Positions 9,668-17,158 of a stretch of 47,028 bases of DNA are shown here, piece by piece (position 1 is the first letter of the stretch; the number at the start of each line of letters is the position of its first letter). The notes under the pieces were generated by a model. The model had not been told where the DNA came from. It saw only the letters and a program-made list of their open reading frames with translations, and did not search any database. The position numbers and the translations under genes are program-made. The stretch comes from Streptococcus gallolyticus (lineage in GTDB: Bacteria; Bacillota; Bacilli; Lactobacillales; Streptococcaceae), in contig JAIMFC010000009.1 of the NCBI GenBank assembly GCA_019794795.1, positions 26,203 through 73,230 of the forward strand. The letters run 5' to 3'.

Positions 9668-10312
9668 TTAGATGTATCGAACGGTCAAACTTGAGAAAGC
9701 CAGGTCTCCTCTGATACGCAAAACCTTATCGGTCGGCAATAGACTTGGTTTGCATTTCACAGAGCTAAATGCATTGTCTACGGACACATCTACATACCAA
9801 GAGCTTGGAACGTAGAGCGTCAGACCTGAAAAGGCAACGTCAATGTTCAAATCTGCCACATCCCCCAGAATGACCGCATTATCAAAGAAAATAGACAGGC
9901 TGCCAAAGGCCACCTCCGCCTTGTCCTGAATGAAGTTGCTATCATTGACATAGCGAGTTGCAGAGCCAAAAACAGTCTCTTTCTCACTTGATAAGCCGTT
10001 CACAGTGAGCCATTTATGTTTAGGTTGTGTCAGTAGCTTAATTCCTAGCATGAGAAGGAAGCCAACTAAGACTAGGGTCCAGAAGGAAATTTCTGTCCAA
10101 TCAAACATTGAATTGGCAGTCGCAAAAGTCAAGATTGCAAAGAAGACTCCACTATACCAACGACTGTTGACCATACCATCAATCGTCAGAACTCCGAAAA
10201 CAATGATCCATACCATAGGCCAAATTTGCAAGCCAGTCAAGCCCAGCAGATCCTTAAATAATATCAATAAAGCTAATGCAATCAAGCTAATTCCTGCGAG
10301 TTTTTTTTTCAT
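9668..10312 (-). CDS. LiaF-like membrane protein with C-terminal toastrack-type domain
   Basis: A 214-residue protein. Residues 1-100 contain about four closely packed hydrophobic segments, beginning [19 protein letters not shown], as in LiaF/DUF5668-type envelope-stress proteins. Residues 110-214 form a soluble beta-rich region with repeated V-A-F-S/G-S-L motifs ([31 protein letters not shown]), typical of the LiaF C-terminal beta-helix domain. It starts 4 bp after the LytTR gene and is certainly co-transcribed. It is not part of a liaFSR operon because no histidine kinase adjoins it. By analogy with HdrM/BrsM-type pairs it may restrain or sense for the LytTR protein (inference). The exact signal is unknown. 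Confidence 0.75.
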   Translation of the reverse strand: MKKKLAGISLIALALLILFKDLLGLTGLQIWPMVWIIVFGVLTIDGMVNSRWYSGVFFAILTFATANSMFDWTEISFWTLVLVGFLLMLGIKLLTQPKHKWLTVNGLSSEKETVFGSATRYVNDSNFIQDKAEVAFGSLSIFFDNAVILGDVADLNIDVAFSGLTLYVPSSWYVDVSVDNAFSSVKCKPSLLPTDKVLRIRGDLAFSSLTVRYI

Positions 10313-10316
10313 ATTT

Positions 10317-10763
10317 CTACCTCATTTCCTGTAGTTTTTCCTTTAAGAGTTGATAATAATGCCTTGAAACATGCACCTGCTTATGGCTGTCATAAAAGCG
10401 AATGGTGCTGGTCCCTGAGAAGGATTTATCAATCCCATAAATCTGACGGATATTGACAATGGTGGATTTCGCTACCCGACAAAAATTTGTTGGCAAATAA
10501 TCTTCCAATTCATAGAGTTTCAAACGAACTTCATAAGCCTTGTCATGAGTGTGACCGAAAATCTTACTACCATCCGTTTCGAAGAAGAGCAGGTCGTCAA
10601 GACTAAGGAAAAATTCACTACTGCCCTTGTAAAAAATCAAGGTTTTTCGTTCTAAATTTGCCAACGCTTCTTGGATTTGCTGAATTTGCAGTGTCAGCTG
10701 ATTCGCCCGAATCACAACTTCCACATCTCTGCAAGCCTCGTCCATTTCAATACGAATCTTCAT
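10317..10763 (-). CDS. LytTR-family DNA-binding regulator without receiver domain
   Basis: A 148-residue protein. Residues 1-45 form a short helical N-terminus with no phospho-acceptor domain. Residues 50-148 match a LytTR DNA-binding domain: the region with LEDYLPTNFCRVAKSTIVNI and the C-terminal HVSRHYYQLLKEKL are characteristic. Streptococcal regulators of this layout are usually encoded with a membrane protein that controls them. Here the partner is the LiaF-like protein 4 bp downstream. A promoter (TTGAAA, 16 bp, TATAAT) is at 10821-10794. Target genes cannot be deduced from the window. Confidence 0.85.
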   Translation of the reverse strand: MKIRIEMDEACRDVEVVIRANQLTLQIQQIQEALANLERKTLIFYKGSSEFFLSLDDLLFFETDGSKIFGHTHDKAYEVRLKLYELEDYLPTNFCRVAKSTIVNIRQIYGIDKSFSGTSTIRFYDSHKQVHVSRHYYQLLKEKLQEMR

Positions 10764-10793
10764 GTCAACCTCCTTTCATCTTTATGTAAGACC

Positions 10794-10821
10794 ATTATAG
10801 CAAGACAGAAATCATTTTCAA
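10794..10821 (-). promoter_or_regulatory. Promoter of the LytTR/LiaF-like operon
   Basis: On the minus strand the -35 TTGAAA (10821-10816), a 16-bp spacer and TATAAT (10799-10794) lie about 30 bp upstream of the LytTR start codon. Confidence 0.6.
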
Positions 10822-10875
10822 GCCTTTTTCAGTAAGCGGTCATTTCTAAGTAGTAAGTGGTAGAAACAAAGTAGC

Positions 10876-10900
10876 AAAAAAGCTGGACAATTTGTCCAGC
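10876..10900 (-). terminator. Intrinsic terminator of the AIM24-family gene
   Basis: On the minus strand GCTGGACAA (10900-10892) pairs perfectly with TTGTCCAGC (10890-10882), with a one-base centre, followed by a T-run at 10881-10876. It starts 6 bp after the stop codon. Confidence 0.85.
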
Positions 10901-10906
10901 CACCTA

Positions 10907-11620
10907 TTACGAATTTCCTGTTGGAATAAAGGGTTTGAGTTGCTCTGCAAATTGGGCTAAATTCAAACTTTGGATGTAAATCTCACCATATCCTCTAAAA
11001 GTATTAACAACTCCTTCACCCGTACCGATTGACTGCATAAAACCATTTTCGAGGTGAATATCATAATCCAAACTGGTACTCCAAGCGACCACATGAGCAT
11101 TATCAATAGTGATGCTGTCACCATAAAGTTTGATTTTCTTGATAGAGCCAAAACTGTTGGCTAAGAGCGTTCCCTCACCCTCTGTTGTCATAACAAAGAA
11201 TCCCCCCTGACCGCCAAATAGAGCAGTACCAACACTTTGTCTTTCCATTTTATACTGGGCTGAGCCGTCTAGGGCGAGGAAGGCGCCGTCATTGAGACGG
11301 TATTGGTTGATTCCCAAGTTAAGGGCAATCACCTGACCAGGAGTGTTGGGTGCTAGCGCAATTTTGCCATTAGCATCATCGGAAAGGGCTTGGGTGATAA
11401 ACATAGACTCGCCAGAGACCATGGAGCGTCCGATAGCCCCCATCAGTTTCCCAAGACCAGAACCACGTCCATTTAGTTTAGTATTCAACGTCACGCTAGG
11501 TGTGTGGTAGACCATGCTTCCTTGCTGGATGTAGGCAGACTCTCCTGCCTCTAACTCAATCTCTACCAACGGAAATTGCATATTGCTATCAATTGTATAT
11601 TTCATACGATTATCAGACAT
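10907..11620 (-). CDS. AIM24/TIGR00266-family protein
   Basis: A 237-residue soluble protein of the AIM24 (DUF124) family of beta-sandwich proteins. Seen in the sequence are the N-terminal VEIELEAGESAYIQQGSMVY region, a Gly-rich GRGSGLGKLMG stretch near residues 50-60, and the later GQVIALNLG and GGFFVMTTEGEGTLLANSFG segments typical of the family. The biochemical role is not established; the mitochondrial relative affects inner-membrane organisation. It is transcribed alone, with its own terminator. Directly upstream is the remnant of a YxjI/LURP-one gene, a family with a comparable membrane-associated fold, so the two may once have formed a pair (inference). Confidence 0.85.
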   Translation of the reverse strand: MSDNRMKYTIDSNMQFPLVEIELEAGESAYIQQGSMVYHTPSVTLNTKLNGRGSGLGKLMGAIGRSMVSGESMFITQALSDDANGKIALAPNTPGQVIALNLGINQYRLNDGAFLALDGSAQYKMERQSVGTALFGGQGGFFVMTTEGEGTLLANSFGSIKKIKLYGDSITIDNAHVVAWSTSLDYDIHLENGFMQSIGTGEGVVNTFRGYGEIYIQSLNLAQFAEQLKPFIPTGNS

Positions 11621-11652
11621 AGGATTCTCCTTTTCTTTTGAAAATAGCTGGG

Positions 11653-11993
11653 CTACGAGCGGGCTACTTCTTGTTCTTTGACATAGTCAATCACGATGAC
11701 CGGTGACAGGACCAAACCACTCAAGTCATCTTGAAAGACGGTAACTTGACAAAGTAGAAGTGAGCGTCATCCATTCCTGAGAAATAGTAGCGAGGGTAGT
11801 TCCATTTTTTACCAAGGCAAAATTCACATCCCACCAGTCTCCCTGCACTTCCAAGTCCAAGCCAGAAATCGTGAATTCCTTGAGGAATTTCATAAAGAAC
11901 CGTTTACTTGATAAGCAGGCATTCCCGACTCATCCGCAACATCAAACTATCCACCTACGGCCCCAATTTTTGCTTGATGAGATATTTTTTCAT
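11653..11993 (-). pseudogene. Decayed LURP-one/YxjI-family gene
   Basis: Reading the minus strand from the ATG at 11993 in shifting frames gives segments that line up with the streptococcal LURP-one-related (YxjI, DUF567) family. These are MKKYLIKQKLG, FDVADESGMPAYQVNGS, FLKEFTISGLDLEVQGDWWD, then NFALVKNGTTLATISQEWMTLTST, and finally VTVFQDDLSGLVLSPVIVID, ending at a TAG at 11653-11655. An in-frame TAG follows LG; a second stop, a frame change and a missing internal stretch of roughly 35-40 residues follow QVNGS; and another frame change falls after TLTST. The remnant spans 341 bp against about 480-500 bp for intact relatives. The gene is clearly non-functional. The family assignment rests on my memory of family sequences. 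Confidence 0.7.
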
Positions 11994-12094
11994 GGCGCCA
12001 ACTCACTCTCTCTTTTGTACCGCCTACATAATACAAATATAGCACTCCACCCTGTTCTTGTCAATAAAAAAGTGAGGATTATCTCCCCAGCTCC

Positions 12095-12589
12095 TTATAC
12101 TACTTCTATCATACGACCTGTGTCTACATCATAAACAGCCCCGCTGATCTCGACATCATTTGGAATCAAGTCCGACTGGCGCAATTTTGCCATATCTTCT
12201 CTCACGCTTTCTTCTACATCTATAAAAGGTAGAAAGTCTTGACCATGTACATCCACTCCCAAATCGCGTTCCAACTGATGAGCAAAGGCTTCATTTGTGA
12301 AGGTTTGGGCACCGCAGTCTGTATGGTGGAGGACAACAATTTCTCTCGTACCAAGTTGCTGCTGGGAAATAACGAGTGACCGCAGCATATCATCTGTCAC
12401 GCGCCCACCTGCATTCCGCAAGATATGCGCATCCCCCAGTGCCAAGCCAAGTGCCTGTGCTACGTGAAGACGCGAGTCCATACAAGTCACGATAGCGACT
12501 TTTGTCTTCGGTTTGAGAGGTAAATGCTGTGTGCCGTGCAAGTCAACATAGGCCTGATTAGCCTTCATAAAATTTTGAAAATAGGACAT
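12095..12589 (-). CDS. Beta-class carbonic anhydrase
   Basis: A 164-residue cytosolic enzyme that interconverts CO2 and bicarbonate, supplying bicarbonate for carboxylation and supporting growth in ambient CO2. Zinc-site residues are present in the usual order: Cys36-x-Asp38-x-Arg40 in the VTCMDSR motif, then His89 and Cys92 in HHTDCG. The length fits the short bacterial type. An AAGGAG ribosome-binding site precedes the ATG. It follows radA by about 170 bp, the order also known in other streptococci (dut, radA, carbonic anhydrase). Confidence 0.93.
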   Translation of the reverse strand: MSYFQNFMKANQAYVDLHGTQHLPLKPKTKVAIVTCMDSRLHVAQALGLALGDAHILRNAGGRVTDDMLRSLVISQQQLGTREIVVLHHTDCGAQTFTNEAFAHQLERDLGVDVHGQDFLPFIDVEESVREDMAKLRQSDLIPNDVEISGAVYDVDTGRMIEVV

Positions 12590-12759
12590 GAGAGATCTCC
12601 TTCTAAAAGGGCTGGTAAGTTTGTCTTGTTTGGTTCGTCTTTTTTAGAAAACAACGTCAATAAACCTACATTTATTGGATATAAACCGAACCTTCCTTCC
12701 GAAAAATTCTATATAGTCCCATCGTACCATTTTTTATCCTATTTGTCCGAGGTAAGAAC

Positions 12760-14121
12760 TCAAGCAAAGACGAGTTGCAAGACTTCTCCCAGTTTTGTCA
12801 CTCCGACAACTTGAATTTCCTTAGGAATTTGAATCCCCATCAAAGAGTTTTTAGGAGCGTAGACCTTTGTAAATCCTAGTTTGGCTGCTTCATTGATTCG
12901 TTGCTCAATCCGATTGACACGGCGTATTTCACCAGTCAAGCCAATTTCTCCAATAAAACATTCCTGCGGATTGGTTGGCTTATCCTTATAAGAAGAAGCA
13001 ATGGCTATTGCAACTGCTAGGTCAATGGCCGGTTCATCTAGTCGTACACCACCAGCGGATTTGAGGTAGGCGTCTTGATTTTGCAGTAAAAGCCCTGCCC
13101 GTTTTTCCAATACCGCCATGATGAGGCTGGCACGATTAAAATCCAAACCTGTTGTCGTCCGCTTGGCATTTCCAAACATGGTCGGTGTCACCAAGGCTTG
13201 TACTTCTGCCAAGATTGGTCGTGTGCCTTCCATGGTTACCACGATCGCTGATCCTGTTGCTCCGTCCAAGCGCTCTTCTAAAAAGACCTCGCTCGGATTG
13301 GTGACTTCTACCAATCCTTGAGACTGCATTTCAAAAATCCCAATTTCATTGGTCGAGCCAAAACGGTTCTTAACTGCCCGCAAAATGCGGAAAGTATGCT
13401 GGCGTTCCCCTTCAAAATACAAGACCGTATCCACCATGTGTTCCAGTGTTCTTGGGCCAGCCAGCGTTCCTTCCTTGGTCATGTGCCCCACGATAAAGGT
13501 GGCAATGTTATTGGTCTTCGCAATCTGCATGAGTTCATTGGTCACTTCACGTACCTGAGAGACAGATCCCTGAACACTAGAGATTTCTGGACTCATAATG
13601 GTCTGAATGGAGTCAATCACCAGAAAATCTGGTTGAATCTTCTCAATCTCTGTACGAATGGACTGCATATTGGTCTCTGCATAGAGGTAAAATTCACTAT
13701 CAATATCGCCCAATCGCTCTGCCCGTAGCTTAATTTGCTGAGCAGACTCTTCTCCTGATACATAGAGAACCGTTCCAATGGTAGATAGCTGAGTAGACAC
13801 TTGCAAAAGGAGGGTTGATTTTCCGATACCAGGGTCGCCACCAATCAAGACCAAACTCCCTGGTACGACTCCTCCACCCAACACACGGTTAAATTCTTCC
13901 ATATCTGTCTTGGTACGTGCCACTTGGATGGAGGACACTTCATTGAGCTTCATTGGACGCGTTTTTTCTCCTGTCAAAGAGACGCGTTCATTTTTGACCT
14001 CTGCAACTTCCACTTCTTCCACAAAGCTGGACCAAGCACCACAGTTAGGACAGCGTCCCAGATACTTGGGCGAATGGTATTCACAATTTTGGCAGACAAA
14101 GGTTGATTTTTTCTTTGCCAT
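12760..14121 (-). CDS. radA: DNA repair and branch-migration protein RadA
   Basis: A 453-residue RecA-like ATPase (Sms/RadA) that drives branch migration in homologous recombination and promotes integration of transforming DNA in streptococci. An N-terminal C4 zinc finger has Cys10, Cys13, Cys24 and Cys27. Walker A ([10 protein letters not shown]) lies near residues 94-103. The RadA-specific KNRFG motif follows in the middle, and the C-terminal third is the Lon-protease-like domain. The start at 14121 ([10 protein letters not shown]) fits the family; the in-frame upstream ATG adds residues outside it. dut lies 67 bp upstream. The gap carries a hairpin and a competence-box-like TGCGAATA. Confidence 0.97.
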   Translation of the reverse strand: MAKKKSTFVCQNCEYHSPKYLGRCPNCGAWSSFVEEVEVAEVKNERVSLTGEKTRPMKLNEVSSIQVARTKTDMEEFNRVLGGGVVPGSLVLIGGDPGIGKSTLLLQVSTQLSTIGTVLYVSGEESAQQIKLRAERLGDIDSEFYLYAETNMQSIRTEIEKIQPDFLVIDSIQTIMSPEISSVQGSVSQVREVTNELMQIAKTNNIATFIVGHMTKEGTLAGPRTLEHMVDTVLYFEGERQHTFRILRAVKNRFGSTNEIGIFEMQSQGLVEVTNPSEVFLEERLDGATGSAIVVTMEGTRPILAEVQALVTPTMFGNAKRTTTGLDFNRASLIMAVLEKRAGLLLQNQDAYLKSAGGVRLDEPAIDLAVAIAIASSYKDKPTNPQECFIGEIGLTGEIRRVNRIEQRINEAAKLGFTKVYAPKNSLMGIQIPKEIQVVGVTKLGEVLQLVFA

Positions 14122-14148
14122 GTTTCCCCCGTTTTCTTTCTTAAAACA

Positions 14149-14186
14149 AGGAGGCATCTCGCCTCCTCTTATCTATTCTATTCGCA
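14149..14186 (-). promoter_or_regulatory. Cin-box-like element and leader hairpin between dut and radA
   Basis: On the minus strand TGCGAATA (14186-14179) differs by one base from the streptococcal ComX (SigX) box TACGAATA. It begins 2 bp after the dut stop codon. It is followed by a perfect 7-bp hairpin, AGGAGGC (14167-14161) and GCCTCCT (14155-14149) with a 5-nt loop, and then TTGTTTT, which resembles the dut terminator. radA is a late competence gene in pneumococcus, so a SigX start here is plausible. The functional call is inference. Confidence 0.4.
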
Positions 14187-14187
14187 A

Positions 14188-14631
14188 TTAGTTCCCAGTC
14201 GAACCGAATCCGCCTGTACGCTGACCGCTGGCTTGATCTCCATCCGCTATCAAAAATGGTGCAAAAACTGCTTGCACAATGCGTTCGCCGACTTCCAAGG
14301 TGACGGTCTCATCCGTAATATTTTTCATCTGAGCAAAAATATGTCCTTCATTATCCGCATTGCCATAATAATCTCCGTCAATAACCCCTACTGAGTTGAT
14401 CAAGACCAAGCCTTTTTTCCGAGGATTTGACGAACGGTCATAAAGATAGAGCACTTCGCTAGGCTGCATATAAGCCTTGACCCCTGTCGGCACCAACTTA
14501 ATCTCTTCTGGCTTAATCACCGTTTCCACTGCCACTTTTAAGTCATAACCTGCTGCATGGGCAGTCTCTCTTTTGGGCAATAAATTTTCATCTGTAAACT
14601 GGCTTACTAGCTCAAATCCACGAATTTTCAT
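14188..14631 (-). CDS. dut: Deoxyuridine 5'-triphosphate nucleotidohydrolase (dUTPase)
   Basis: A 147-residue trimeric dUTPase that hydrolyses dUTP to dUMP and pyrophosphate, keeping uracil out of DNA and supplying thymidylate synthesis. Visible motifs in order are HAAGYDL (motif I), the YDRSS segment (motif II), the GVIDGDYYGN region (motif III, with the catalytic Asp), a GERIVQAVF stretch (motif IV), and the C-terminal RTGGFGSTG (motif V, the Gly-rich flap). The start at 14631 has AGGAGAAGTT just upstream. The gene reads towards radA. Confidence 0.95.
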   Translation of the reverse strand: MKIRGFELVSQFTDENLLPKRETAHAAGYDLKVAVETVIKPEEIKLVPTGVKAYMQPSEVLYLYDRSSNPRKKGLVLINSVGVIDGDYYGNADNEGHIFAQMKNITDETVTLEVGERIVQAVFAPFLIADGDQASGQRTGGFGSTGN

Positions 14632-14656
14632 AACTTCTCCTCAATCTATTTCTTTC

Positions 14657-14662
14657 ATTATA
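14657..14662 (-). promoter_or_regulatory. -10 box of dut
   Basis: TATAAT is at 14662-14657 on the minus strand, about 25 bp upstream of the dut start codon; the -35 region (TGTTTT near 14685-14680) is weak. It lies just downstream of the terminator of the candidate small RNA. Confidence 0.5.
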
Positions 14663-14686
14663 CTATAGATAGACTTGATAAAACAG

Positions 14687-14711
14687 AAAAAAGTCCGTTA
14701 TCCGAACTTTT
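14687..14711 (-). terminator. Intrinsic terminator downstream of the candidate small RNA
   Basis: On the minus strand AAAAGTTCG (14711-14703) pairs with CGGACTTTT (14697-14689), with one wobble, followed by a T-run to 14687. It may act as a second terminator after the U-run at 14727-14723. Confidence 0.6.
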
Positions 14712-14722
14712 CAAAATCTCAT

Positions 14723-14873
14723 AAAAAATCGCATCAAAAGGATTGGAATGAGTTGCCCAAGGGCAAGCCTGCTTCACGTCTAACAGGAGTTAAATTGGGG
14801 TTTCTATAAGTTACACGAGAATCATGCCAAGGTACAAGTAAATACTTTACTTGACGACTCCCTTTCATGCGAT
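14723..14873 (-). ncRNA. Candidate structured small RNA (about 150 nt)
   Basis: Seen in the sequence: a 5' segment ATCGCAT (14873-14867) is exactly complementary to ATGCGAT (14734-14728), which is followed at once by a T-run (14727-14723). This gives an end-to-end closing helix ending like an intrinsic terminator. Inside are a perfect 8-bp hairpin (14853-14846 with 14842-14835), a 6-bp hairpin with wobbles (GCATGA and TCGTGT), a CCTG/CAGG helix, and a perfect TTGCCC/GGGCAA hairpin. A promoter ends about 7 nt upstream. A single-stranded ACTCCT (anti-Shine-Dalgarno-like) segment lies in the middle. The overlapping 71-codon frame lacks a good ribosome-binding site. I do not recognise the family. 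It does not look like RNase P RNA, tmRNA or 4.5S RNA; a 6S-like RNA is not excluded. Confidence 0.4.
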
Positions 14874-14879
14874 ACCTAT

Positions 14880-14909
14880 ATTTTACCACTTTTTCGAATA
14901 AATTTACAA
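14880..14909 (-). promoter_or_regulatory. Promoter of the candidate small RNA
   Basis: On the minus strand TTGTAA (14909-14904), an 18-bp spacer ending in TGG, and TAAAAT (14885-14880). The expected start point is near 14873, exactly where the closing helix of the candidate RNA begins. Confidence 0.5.
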
Positions 14910-14959
14910 ATATATATAACTTAATTGAACCATAGAAATTTTTTATCAATACATTTAGT

Positions 14960-15815
14960 TTATATATGTTTCAACAAATTCAAGTTATACTCCAGATCCC
15001 GATAGTTTTTCAGGTATTCTGGGGTCTAATCTAACAAAACATGGGGTGCTACACCCTTGTCGATCATCTCTTTTCCTTGGTCAATGGCGCACCAACGAGA
15101 AGTGGGATACATCAGTTGAAAATCATCAAATTCCACAATACAGCAGTTCGAATAATCCAAAATCCCCATGGTTGGTCTACCAACAACTGTTACCCCGGGC
15201 ATCTATGATTAAATTCTTCACTTCTGCTAACTGAGGAAAAACTTAGTCATAGAGCTGATGGATGGCTTCTTCATCAGAAAAATTGCCCATTTTCATATAA
15301 TAGGTCTCTGCATCTACAGCATAGTGATCAAAGAGTTTAGTTGGTTGGTTGCTAGGTTCTTGCACCGTCACTTCTACAAGCTGCCCCTGACGTTGAACAG
15401 CAACCACCTTCAAATATTTGATAGGTCCAGTCTAAGTAGTGGCGCTCTGCCGTTTTACTGACAAAATAGGCTTGGTGTTCTTGGAAACAATCTGAAATAG
15501 ACTGACCCGCAATGGCCACAATCTCATCACCTTTTTGCAAACCAGTCGCTTGATCCGCCCACTCTACAAAGAGGCGGCGTCCATAAACACGTAGTCTAAA
15601 ACCAATTTTTGTACTTTTTTGGAAAAATGAAATATGACTCATTACCCCAAAACTAGCCACATAAGAGTGCATCCGATAAAGAAAATCTTCATCCGACATT
15701 TCTTCTGAAATCTCAGCACGAAAATGCGTTACATCTCCACCAGATAAATCTTTCTTGGTAGAAGAATCATCTTTTAAAATCTTCACAACTTGCTCAAAAA
15801 TCGCTAATTTTCCAT
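14960..15815 (-). pseudogene. Decayed S41 (tail-specific-protease-like) peptidase gene
   Basis: The largest open piece (about 15815-15352) encodes a region with a PDZ-like segment (GLQKGDEIVAIAGQSI). Downstream, in other frames, are LFDHYAVDAETYYMKMGNFSD and PQLAEVKNLIIDARGNS, the latter typical of S41 peptidases, then FDDFQLMYPTSRWCAIDQ and MIDKGVAPHVLLD, and last PEYLKNYRDLEYNLNL before a TAA at 14960-14962. Breaks include an apparent one-base loss just after the ATG at 15815 (ATGGAAAATTAG, expected frame MEKLAIF), a frame change near 15415-15352, a TAA near 15245, a frame change near the RGNS motif and a TAG at 15026-15028. The span of about 856 bp corresponds to a 285-codon ancestor. No secretion signal is seen. 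The gene cannot make the original product. Confidence 0.75.
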
Positions 15816-15868
15816 AGTAGGCTCCTTTTTTATCAGTATAGCACAAAAACAAAATAGCAAAACAACCG

Positions 15869-15897
15869 TTGCATATCTGTTACAAGTATTCTACAAT
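15869..15897 (+). promoter_or_regulatory. Promoter of the rgg-like pseudogene
   Basis: TTGCAT (15869-15874), a 17-bp spacer and TACAAT (15892-15897). The ATG at 15916 follows ACGGAGA. The promoter looks intact although the gene is broken. Confidence 0.6.
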
Positions 15898-15915
15898 AAG
15901 CAAACGGAGATTTTC

Positions 15916-16760
15916 ATGACTCATTTAGGTAAACTTTTTCACGATTTACGCCAATCCAAACACATCTCACTCAGACAGGCTGCTGGGGACATTTGCTCAG
16001 CCACACAGGTATCCCGATTTGAAAATGGATTACCTGAGATAACTGCCAGCAAGCTCTTTGCCTTGCTGGAAAATATCCATATTAGCCTAGCAGAATTTTC
16101 TAGCTTGATGGACAACCGAAGTGCCCACGGAGTGTTTTTGAAACAAATCAACGACTCGCGGGAAACCCTTGATATTACTGGACTAAAAAACTTTATCTCT
16201 CAGAAGAAGAAGCTACTCTCCAAACAGGAGAGAACCTTCATCGGGTGAATAATCTCATTGCCAAAGCCTACCTGAAGGCATATGATGAGAATACCCAACT
16301 ATAGCAGGAAGAAACGGCTTTTCTATACGATTGGCTCTTTCAAATCGAAATATGGGGATCACAAGAGTTAGAGCTTTTCTCCATTTGCGCTGTCCTCCTG
16401 CCAATGGATCTCTACACCCTCTATACTAAGGAAATGTTACGACGGGTAAACACGAATCTCATAGACATGCGGAAAATCCATACGATTTTGCTCAATGGCT
16501 TTATGGCAAGTGTCCAAGAACAGCAATTTGAATTGGCCACCTTTTTTCAAGAAGCAATTCAGGACTACCCCTATAGTGAGCGCGATGCCTACTATTGCAT
16601 TCTCTACAAATGGACTTGCGGGCTACTGCTTGCGAAAACTAGTAATTTTGCAGTTGGTGTCGCTCAAATGCAGAAAGCTGTCCATATCCTGCGAGCGCTG
16701 GACTGCCAGCAATCTGCTGATTATTATCAAGAAAACCTAAACGAGTTTTTAGCTAAATAG
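15916..16760 (+). pseudogene. Rgg/MutR-family transcriptional regulator, frameshifted and interrupted
   Basis: The N-terminal piece (15916-16248, 110 codons) has an XRE-type helix-turn-helix: LRQAAGDICSATQVSRFENGLPEI at residues 20-45, as in Rgg proteins. A one-base shift just before 16248 moves the frame to NLHRVNNLIAKAYLKAYDENTQL, which runs into a TAG at 16302-16304. After that stop the same frame continues through EETAFLYDWLFQIEIWG to the C-terminal alpha-helical repeat region ending at 16760. The total of about 281 codons matches Rgg length (280-290). Intact relatives respond to short hydrophobic peptides; no such peptide gene was recognised next to it. An N-terminal DNA-binding fragment could still be expressed. 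Confidence 0.8.
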
Positions 16761-16852
16761 AGACTAGAAGAAAACTTTTATAGTGATTTTAATTTTTGTT
16801 AAAGCTATTATAAAACGAAGTTGTAATTAGCCTATAAGGGAGGTAAATCTTG

Positions 16853-17095
16853 ATGTATCTCAAAAAATATCTTGATGGCAATCTGAAAGCTTTATTGATT
16901 TTCGGAACCATTTCCATCTTCATATCTCTTTTCTTTCAACAATATCGGTCAGCATTATTTAACGCTCTATTGCTTATCTGTACATGTAGCAGCTACCTCA
17001 TCTGTAAAAAGTATATCTCCTCGTCTTCTATTCGCATTACAGTGTTTGCCATCAGCGTATTTCTGATGGGTTATCTCCTATTTTACCCCCTCTAA
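16853..17095 (+). CDS. Small membrane protein of unknown function
   Basis: An 80-residue protein, start MYLKKYLDGNLKALL at 16853, preceded by GGGAGG at good spacing. Three hydrophobic segments cover roughly residues 12-28, 33-50 and 60-78, separated by short basic loops (KKYISSSS), so it is predicted to be an integral membrane protein. Similarity to a named family was not recognised. It follows the Rgg-like pseudogene by about 90 bp on the same strand. Rgg regulators often control an adjacent gene, so it may be a former target (inference). Confidence 0.6.
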   Translation: MYLKKYLDGNLKALLIFGTISIFISLFFQQYRSALFNALLLICTCSSYLICKKYISSSSIRITVFAISVFLMGYLLFYPL

Positions 17096-17111
17096 TCTTC
17101 CATTTTTTCAC

Positions 17112-17137
17112 AGAAAAAGCGCCTGACAACTGTCGGC
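17112..17137 (-). terminator. Terminator of the ABC exporter operon
   Basis: On the minus strand a GTGCC-GACA arm pairs with TGTC-(A)-GGCGC around a 2-nt centre with one bulged A, followed by TTTTT. It lies about 20 bp beyond the stop of the second ABC gene. In plus orientation it is followed by ACCTGATTTTTT, so it may act in both directions. Confidence 0.6.
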
Positions 17138-17158
17138 ACCTGATTTTTTATATCCGTC

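Noticed and set aside
9668..10312. LiaF of a LiaFSR three-component system
   Set aside because: No LiaS or LiaR gene is adjacent; the partner is a LytTR protein.
14734..14949. 71-codon minus-strand frame over the candidate small RNA
   Set aside because: No adequate ribosome-binding site before its ATG codons, the stop lies within the 3' strand of the RNA closing helix, and no family was recognised. The RNA interpretation explains more, although a short peptide cannot be excluded.
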